Shown: in pieces, positions 58,166 to 64,000 of the stretch | Layout: each line of letters starts with the position of its first letter | How positions within the stretch are numbered: the stretch's first letter is position 1 | DNA from: Lepus europaeus | Taxonomy: Eukaryota > Chordata > Mammalia > Lagomorpha > Leporidae | Assembly: GCF_033115175.1 (NCBI RefSeq) | Contig: NC_084838.1 | Location: 91,787,968-91,851,967 of the forward strand | Reading direction: 5' to 3' | Length of the DNA: 64,000 nt | The notes under the pieces: model-generated | Told to the model about the DNA's origin: nothing | Seen by the model: only the letters and a program-made list of their open reading frames with translations | The model's database searches: none | Translations under genes and position numbers: made by a program

Positions 58166-58462
58166 TTTTTTAAAGATTATTTATTTATTTATTTGAACGT
58201 CAGAGTTACGGAGAGAGAGGTCTTCCGTTCACTGGTTCATTCCCCAATTGGCTGCAGGAGCTAGGCTAGGCTGAAGAAGCTTCATCTGGGTCTCCCACGT
58301 TGGTGGCAGGGACCTTAGCTCTTGGGCTGTCTTCTGCTGCTTTCCCAGGCCATCAGCAGGGAGCCAGAGGGGAAGTGGAGCAGCCAGGACTCCCACCGGT
58401 GCTTATATGGGATGCTGGTGTCACAGGTAGCAGCTTAACCCACTGTGCACAGCACTGGCCCC
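58166..58462 (-). mobile_element. CSINE in opposite orientation, TSD visible
   Basis: AGAGTGAGAAT (58155-58165) and AGAGTGGGAAT (58463-58473) flank the copy. The pair with the preceding plus-strand CSINE forms an inverted repeat separated by about 16 bases. Confidence 0.88.
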
Positions 58463-58505
58463 AGAGTGGGAATATTAACACTTTGCTGTATTTGTTGTAT
58501 TTTCT

Positions 58506-58826
58506 TTTTAATTTATTTTTATTTATTTGAAAGACAGCTACAGAGAGAGGTAGAGACAGAAAGAGAGGTCTTCTGTTTGCTGGTTCACTCCCCAGATGGC
58601 TGCAATGGCCTGAGCTGAGCCAATCTGAAGTTGGGAGCTAGGAGCTTCTGGGTCTCCCACATGGGTGCAGGGGCCCAAGGACTTGGGCCATTGTCCACTG
58701 CTTTCCCAGGCCATAGCAGAGAGAGCTGGGTCCGAAGTGGAGCAGCTGGGACTCCAACTGTCGCCCATATGGGATGCCGGCACTGCAGGTGGTGGCTTTA
58801 CCCACTGCGCCACAGCACCGGCCCCC
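58506..58826 (-). mobile_element. CSINE, full length
   Basis: TTTTTAATTTATTTTTATTTATTTG through GCGCCACAGCACCGGCCCCC. Confidence 0.88.
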
Positions 58827-59311
58827 ATGGCTTTATCTTTAACACTTATCTCTTTAGACCTGGACTTGGCTTCAGTTTGTCTTCTGTGGTACAGTGAACT
58901 TTATCTTCTCAAAAACTTGCCAAGATCTTTTTCTGGGCTTCAGGCTGTATTCGCAGGATTCAGGACTGTGGCAGCTGCAGCAGAGCCACCTGTGCAGGGC
59001 CTTTCACTGGTGGCCTGGTAGGCTTAGTCTGACACACTGGGCATGAGCCGTGACCACCCGGCCTGTGGGGTCGTCACACCAGGCCAGGCAACCCAGCTGT
59101 CTGCCAGCTTCAGTTTCTTCTGCACGTGCCCTGAAGACAAGGGCAGGACTATCTCCAGTGAACGAATAAGGAGATTGTTGGGGCAGACATTTAATCTCCT
59201 CTTCCCCCTAGTCTTTTAAATAGGAGCCATAAAATCCCTGTGGTTACAGGGTTGTAAAAGAAAGCAGTTAGGGTTCCTGACATGCCACCCGTGTGAGTGC
59301 TCGGCCAGGCC
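58827..59311. other. Unique intronic sequence, no feature seen
   Basis: About 480 bases between a CSINE and the trinucleotide tract. Nothing is recognised. Confidence 0.45.
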
Positions 59312-59478
59312 TAACAATGATGGGGTTGGTGGCAGTGGTGATGATGGTATGATGGTGATGGTGATGATCATAGTGAAGATGGTGGTGATGGTGGTGGTGG
59401 TGGTGATGGTGGTGATGGTATTAATGACAGTGAAGATGGTGGTGATGTTAATGATGGTGATGATGGGATGGTGGCGAT
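59312..59478. repeat. (GAT/GGT)n imperfect trinucleotide tract
   Basis: GATGGTGAT and GGTGGTGGT mixtures extend about 165 bases. Within it GACAGTGAAGATGGTGGTGATG partly repeats an upstream GTGAAGATGGTGGTGATGG. Confidence 0.9.
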
Positions 59479-59936
59479 GTTATTTTCTCAGGGCCAATTT
59501 GTTTATCTCAGTTTATTGAGATAAAATTCACATAACATAAAATCAACCATTTAAAAATAAATCAGTGGCATTTAGTACATTCACAATACTGTGTGACCAT
59601 TGACTCTATCCAGTTCCAAAACATTTTCATTTCCAAGAGGCACTCCATACCCACCAAGCCATAACTCCCATTCCTCTCTCGTCCCACCCTCTGGCACAGG
59701 GAGTCAGCTTTGTGTCTCCTTCCATATAAATGGGATCACGTTGTTAGTCCTGTGTGGCTGACTTCTTTCACTTAGCGGAATGTTTTTCAGATGTGTCCAT
59801 GTTGTGGGATGTAGCAGAACTTTCTTGTTTTATAGACCACACTTTGTGTATCCATTTATTTGTTGTTGGACCTTTTGGTTATGGTGAATAATATCATTAT
59901 TTATGTATAAGGACTTGTTTGAATACCTGTTCTTTT

Positions 59937-60250
59937 TATTTTTTAAGATTTATTTATTTATTTGAAAGAGTTACAGAGAGGCAGAGAGAGAGAGAGAAAT
60001 CTTCCATTTGCTGGTTCACTCTCCAGATGGCCACAACAGCTGGAGCTGCACCCCGATCCAAAGCCAGGAGCCAGGAGCTTCTTCTGGGTCTCTCACGTGG
60101 GTACAGAGGCCCAAGGACAGGGGCCATCTTCTACTGCTTTCCTAGGCCATAGCAGAGAGCTGAATCGGAAGTGGAGCAATGGGGACTCCAACCAGCACCC
60201 ATATGGGATGCCGGCGGCAGTTTTACCCACTACGCCACAGTGCCAGCCCC
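59937..60250 (-). mobile_element. CSINE in antisense L1
   Basis: TTTTTTAAGATTTATTTATTTATTTG through GCCACAGTGCCAGCCCC. Confidence 0.88.
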
Positions 60251-60311
60251 TTGAATATTTGTTCTTAACTCTGAGATATTTACCTATGAATGGACTTGTA
60301 GTTTTATGTTG

Positions 60312-60692
60312 AATTTTCTTTTAAAAAAAGATTTGTTTGTTGAAAGCCAGAGTAACAGAGAGGGAGAGACACACAAAGGATGTGTGTGTGTATATATATA
60401 TATATATGGGGAGAGAGAGAGAGAAAATATCTTTTGTCTGTTGATTTACTCCCTAAATAACTGCAATGTCCAGGGCTGGTCCTGGCCAAAGCCAGGAGCC
60501 CGGAACTCCCTCCAGGTTTTCCACATGGATGGCAGGGACCCAAGTGTTTGGACCATCCTCTGCTGCTTTCCTAGGTGCATTAGCAGGGAGCTGGATTGGA
60601 AGTAGAGCAGTCGGGACTTGAACTGGTGCTTCATTGTGGGATACCGCTGTTACAGGCAGAAGCTTACCCTGATGTGCCACAGTGCTGGCCCC
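60312..60692 (-). mobile_element. CSINE with expanded GT/TA/GA run
   Basis: The GA-rich part holds GTGTGTGTGTATATATATATATATATGG and then a GA run (about 60380-60424), lengthening the copy by about 50 bases. It ends CCACAGTGCTGGCCCC. Confidence 0.87.
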
Positions 60693-61079
60693 TTATGTTT
60701 AATTTTCTGAGGAAATATCAAACCTTTGCCTACAGTACCCTGCACCATTTTACATTCCCTTCTCTGATGTAAGGTGGTAATGATTTCTTCGCGTTCTCAT
60801 CAAACTTGCAGCCATCTGGTAGACGTGAGATGGTATCATACTGTAGTTCTGACTGAGCATCTTTGTATGTGCTTGTTAATCATTTGCGTGTCTTTGGAAA
60901 AATGTCAGTTGAAGTCATTTGTCCATTTTTAAATTGGGTTGTTTGCCTTTTATTGTTGAGCTGTAATAAGAATTCTTTATATGGCTTAGACTCTTGTAAG
61001 ATACGTGTTTTATAAATATTTTCTCCCATTCTTTCAGTTGCCCTTTTACTCTGTTGATAGTGTGCTTTGATGCACAGAG

Positions 61080-61400
61080 GTTTTTTGTTTTTGTTTTTGT
61101 TTTTAAAGATTTATTTATTTGACAGGAAGGGTTATAGACAGAGGGAAAGACAGAAATCTTCCACCCACTGGTTCCTTCCTCAAATGGCTGCAGCAGCCAG
61201 AGCTGGGCTGATCTGAAGCCAGGAGCCAGGAGCTTCTTCTGGGTCTCCCACACAGGTGCAGGGACCCAAGGAACCTGGGCCGTCCTCCACTGCTGGAGCT
61301 GGATTGGAAGTGGAGCAGCCAGGATTCAAACTAGCACCCATATGGGATGCCGGTGCTGTAGGCAGAGGCTTAGCCTACTGCACCACAGTGCTAGCACCAG
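61080..61400 (-). mobile_element. CSINE with 9-bp TSD
   Basis: TGCACAGAG at 61071-61079 and 61401-61409 flanks the copy. The tail side is GTTTTTGTTTTTGTTTTTAAAG. Confidence 0.9.
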
Positions 61401-62223
61401 TGCACAGAGTTTTAAATTTTGCTGAAGTCTGGATTTTCTTCTTTAGTTTCTCATGCTTTTGGTGTCCTATCTAGGAATATATTGCCAAATCCAAGATCAT
61501 GAAGGTTTTTCTGTTTTCTTCTAAGAGATTTTATAATTTTAAGTCTTATGTGTATTTAGGCTGTTTATCCATTTTCAGTTAACTTTTATACAGAATGGGA
61601 AGGAAGCATCCAACTTTATTCTTTTCCTTGCTGTTAATCACTTATCACAGCAACAATTATTGAAGAGATTATTCCTTCCCTGTTGAATGGTCTTAGAACC
61701 CCTGTCAAAAATTAGGTGGTCATTGAAGTATGGGTTTATTTCTGGAGTCTCCGTTCCATTCTGTTGGTCCACGTGTCTGTCCATATGCCAGTGCCACACT
61801 GTTTTCATTACTGTAGCTTCGTAGTAAATTTCGAAACAGAGATACAGATCCTCTTAACTTTAGTTTCCGTTTTGAAATTTGTTTTGGGATCCCTGACAAT
61901 TCCATAAAAATTTGAGGATCAGCTTTTCCATTCTGTGAACAAACGTGCTAGGATTTTTCTGGAGTTTGCATTGAATTCATAGACTGCTCTGGTAGTTTAA
62001 GTTTTAGCGCTATTAAGTGTTCCAATCCGAGGTCATAGTGTGTGCTTCTGTCTGTTTCTGCCTTTTAAACTTTATTTCAGCAGTGTGCAAATCTTGGAAT
62101 CTGCTGGTTTCTTGGTTTAAATTTTTCATAATTACTTTATTTATTTTTTTTAAAAAGCAGTGTTAGCCTACTAAAGTCTGTGGTTTCCTGGATTTTTATT
62201 TTTTTTAAGAATTATTTATTTTT

Positions 62224-62552
62224 GGGCCGGTGCCATGGCTCACTTGGCTGATCCTCTGCCTTTGAATCCCATATGGGTGCCGGGTTCTAGTCCTGGTTGC
62301 CCCTCTTCTAGGCCAGCTCTCTGCTGTGGCCCGGGAAGGCAGTGGAGGATGGCCCAAGTGCTTGGGTGCCAGCACCCGCGTGGGAGACCAGGAGGAAGCA
62401 CCTGGCTCCTGGCTTCGGATCGGCACAGCTCCAGCCGTAGCAGCCAGTTGGGGGGTGAACCAATGGAAGGAAGACCTTTCTCTCTGTCTCTGTCTCTCAC
62501 TGTCTGTAGCTCTACCTGTCAAATAAATAAATAAATAAATCTTTAAAACAAA
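62224..62552 (+). mobile_element. CSINE nested in an older CSINE
   Basis: GGGCCGGTGCCATGGCTCAC through CTGTCAAATAAATAAATAAATAAATC. AGAATTATTTATTTT before it and AGAATATTTATTTT after it are a near-perfect duplication of the host CSINE tail. Confidence 0.87.
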
Positions 62553-62568
62553 AAGAATATTTATTTTA

Positions 62569-62578
62569 TTTGAAAGAG

Positions 62579-62611
<33 letters not shown>

Positions 62612-62852
62612 TCTTCCATCTGCTGGTTCACTCCTCAATTGGCTGCAAGGGCCAGAGCTGTGCTGATCCGAAACCAGGAGCTTCTTCTGGGTCTCCCACG
62701 CAGTCGCAGGGGCCCAAGGACTTGGGCCATCTTCTAATGCTTTCCCAGGCCATAGCAGAGAGCTGGATCAGAAGTGGAGCAACCGGGACTCAAATCGGCA
62801 CCGCTGGCCCTGCAGGCAATGGCTTTACCTGCTATACCACAGCACTGGCCCC
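62569..62852 (-). mobile_element. Older CSINE, host of the 62224 insertion
   Basis: TTTGAAAGAGTTACAGAGAG with a (GA)n run through CCACAGCACTGGCCCC. Its first tail bases lie left of 62224. Confidence 0.85.
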
Positions 62853-62866
62853 TTTCTGGATTTTTT

Positions 62867-63205
62867 TTTTTTTTTTTTGACAGGCAGAGTGGACAGTGAG
62901 AGAGAGACAGAGAGAAAGGTCTTCCTTTTGCCGTTGGTTCACCCTCCAATGGCCGCCGCGGTAGCGCGCTGCGGCCGGCGCACCGCGCTGTTCCGATGGC
63001 AGGAGCCAGGTGCTTCTCCTGGTCCCCCATGGGGTGCAGAGCCCAAACACTTGGGCCATCCTCCACTGCACTCCCTGGCCACAGCAGAGAGCTGGCCTGG
63101 AAGAGGGGCAACCGGGACAGGATCGGTGCCCCGACCGGGACTAGAACCCGGTGTGCCGGCGCCGCAAGGCGGAGGATTAGCCTGTTGAGCCACGGCGCCG
63201 GCCCC
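62867..63205 (-). mobile_element. Young CSINE2-like copy with perfect 14-bp TSD
   Basis: TTTCTGGATTTTTT is duplicated exactly at 62853-62866 and 63206-63219. The element is complete, from the T run to GAGCCACGGCGCCGGCCCC. It shares the GTAGCGCGCTGCGGCCGGCG segment with the copy at 2294. It is one of the best-preserved copies in the window. Confidence 0.96.
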
Positions 63206-63219
63206 TTTCTGGATTTTTT

Positions 63220-63550
63220 AAAAAGCTTTTATTCATTTATTTGAGAGGCAGAGCTACACAGAGAGAGAGAGAGACAGGGAAAGAGAGAGATCTTCTATCC
63301 ACTGGTTCACTCTCCAAATGACTGCAATGGCCAGAGCTGGGCTGATCCAAAGCAAGGAGCCAGGAGCTTCTTTCAGGTCCCCCAAGTGGGTACAGGAGCC
63401 CAAGCACTTAAGCCATCTTCCACTACTTCCCCAGGCCATAGCAGAGAGCTGGATCAGAAGAGAAGCAGCTGGGACATGAAGCGGTGCACATTTGGGGGAT
63501 GCCAACGCCACAGGCAGAGGCTTAGCACACTACTCCATGGCGCTGGCCCC
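63220..63550 (-). mobile_element. CSINE, older neighbour
   Basis: TTTATTCATTTATTTGAGAGGCAGAGC through CTCCATGGCGCTGGCCCC. The young copy at 62867 landed at its tail. Confidence 0.87.
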
Positions 63551-64000
63551 TATTTTATTCTTTTTGATGCTCTTGTAATTGCTTTCTTGATTTCATTTTC
63601 AGAGCACTCATTGCTAGTACAACTGGTTTTGGGATATTGATGTTGCTCCCTACACTGTGTTGCATTTATTCATTAGATCTAGCAAGTCTTTTGTGTACAG
63701 ATTTCTTTAGGATTTTTTGCTATATGGGATGTGTCTTTTGCAAATGAAGATTATTTTACTTTTTCCTTTCCAATTTGGATGCCTTTTATTTTGTTCTTTT
63801 GCCTAATTGCTTTGGCTAAAATTTTAACATTGCATGGAATACAAGTGGCACCAGCAAGCATCCTGGCTGGCCCTTGGGCTTCTGGGGAAAGCTTTCATCC
63901 ATCCACCATTACATACAATGTGAGCTCTGGGTTTTTCCTATCCCTATGGACTTCATCATGCTGAAAAAACTCCCTTCTGTTCCTGGTTTGTGGAGTGTCT
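63551..64000 (-). mobile_element. Antisense L1 ORF2 relic, to window end
   Basis: GCTCTTGTAATTGCTTTCTTGATTTC and CATTTTCAGAGCACTCATTGC, with later GCCTTTTATTTTGTTCTTTTGCC, follow antisense L1 ORF2. The element continues beyond the window. Confidence 0.75.

Larger units (their letters stand above)
59500..62223 (-). mobile_element. Antisense L1 (L1M-type) with nested CSINEs
   Basis: GAGATAAAATTCACATAACATAAAATC and GTGGCATTTAGTACATTCACAATAC start the element. TTTTAAATTGGGTTGTTTGCC and GAATTCTTTATATGGC follow in antisense L1 order. It has the same layout as the copy at 24414-26800 but is a separate insertion. CSINEs at 59937, 60312 and 61080 interrupt it, and all frames are broken. Confidence 0.85.
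18403..64000 (+). other. PHF2: PHF2 intron 1 (5' part, at least 45.6 kb)
   Basis: The intron starts with GTGAGC and runs past the right edge of the window. I looked for exon 2, which should begin with a Cys-Val-Gly-Val and Glu-rich segment, and did not find it. A very long first intron fits the human gene. The content is antisense L1, many CSINEs, minisatellites and GC-rich unique DNA. The main unique blocks are described separately. Confidence 0.85.

Noticed and set aside
18403..64000. PHF2 exon 2
   Set aside because: I looked for a frame encoding the expected Cys-Val-Gly-Val and acidic segment after an AG acceptor and did not see one, so exon 2 is taken to lie beyond 64000.

Overview
This is mammalian nuclear DNA, most likely rabbit or another lagomorph. 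The main evidence is about four dozen copies of one tRNA-derived SINE with the rabbit C-repeat (CSINE) layout. Each has a GC-rich head with Pol III A-box and B-box-like motifs (GGTTCTAGTCC), a CT-rich stretch, and a tail ending in CAAATAAATAAA or in TGTCAAAAA. No operons, ribosome binding sites, CRISPR arrays or bacterial genes are present.

Only two pieces of protein-coding gene are supported, both on the + strand. Positions 4548-4859 are the terminal coding exon of FAM120A, followed by about 1.57 kb of 3' UTR to a poly(A) signal at 6408. Positions 18305-18402 are the coding part of PHF2 exon 1, encoding the N-terminal part of the PHD finger, inside a strong CpG island. The same head-to-tail order is known in human (FAM120A then PHF2 on 9q22), so the window joins two neighbouring conserved genes across about 12 kb.

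Layout: 1-4547 is the last FAM120A intron, made of antisense L1 relics and CSINEs. 4548-6430 is the FAM120A terminal exon. 6430-17570 is intergenic: an orphan CpG island (about 6690-7380), an LTR relic of MaLR type (9272-9620), and a sense L1 3' half (about 11680-15819) carrying nested CSINEs. A long GGA tract lies at 17412-17496. The PHF2 CpG-island promoter and exon 1 span about 17570-19070. Everything from 18403 to the end is PHF2 intron 1. I found no PHF2 exon 2 and no other gene there. The intron alternates GC-rich unique sequence with antisense L1 blocks that are heavily colonised by CSINEs, plus several minisatellites.

I did not find an undescribed gene system. The observations most worth following are: the orphan CpG island; a CSINE that seems to have carried a 3' flanking tail with it; the strong antisense bias of CSINEs in PHF2 intron 1; the ready-made 3' splice-site sequence in antisense CSINEs; and a decayed 39-bp tandem array at 34.9-35.6 kb. 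Repeat family names are from memory of consensus sequences and were not checked by a search. CSINE boundaries without a stated target-site duplication are good to about 10 bases.
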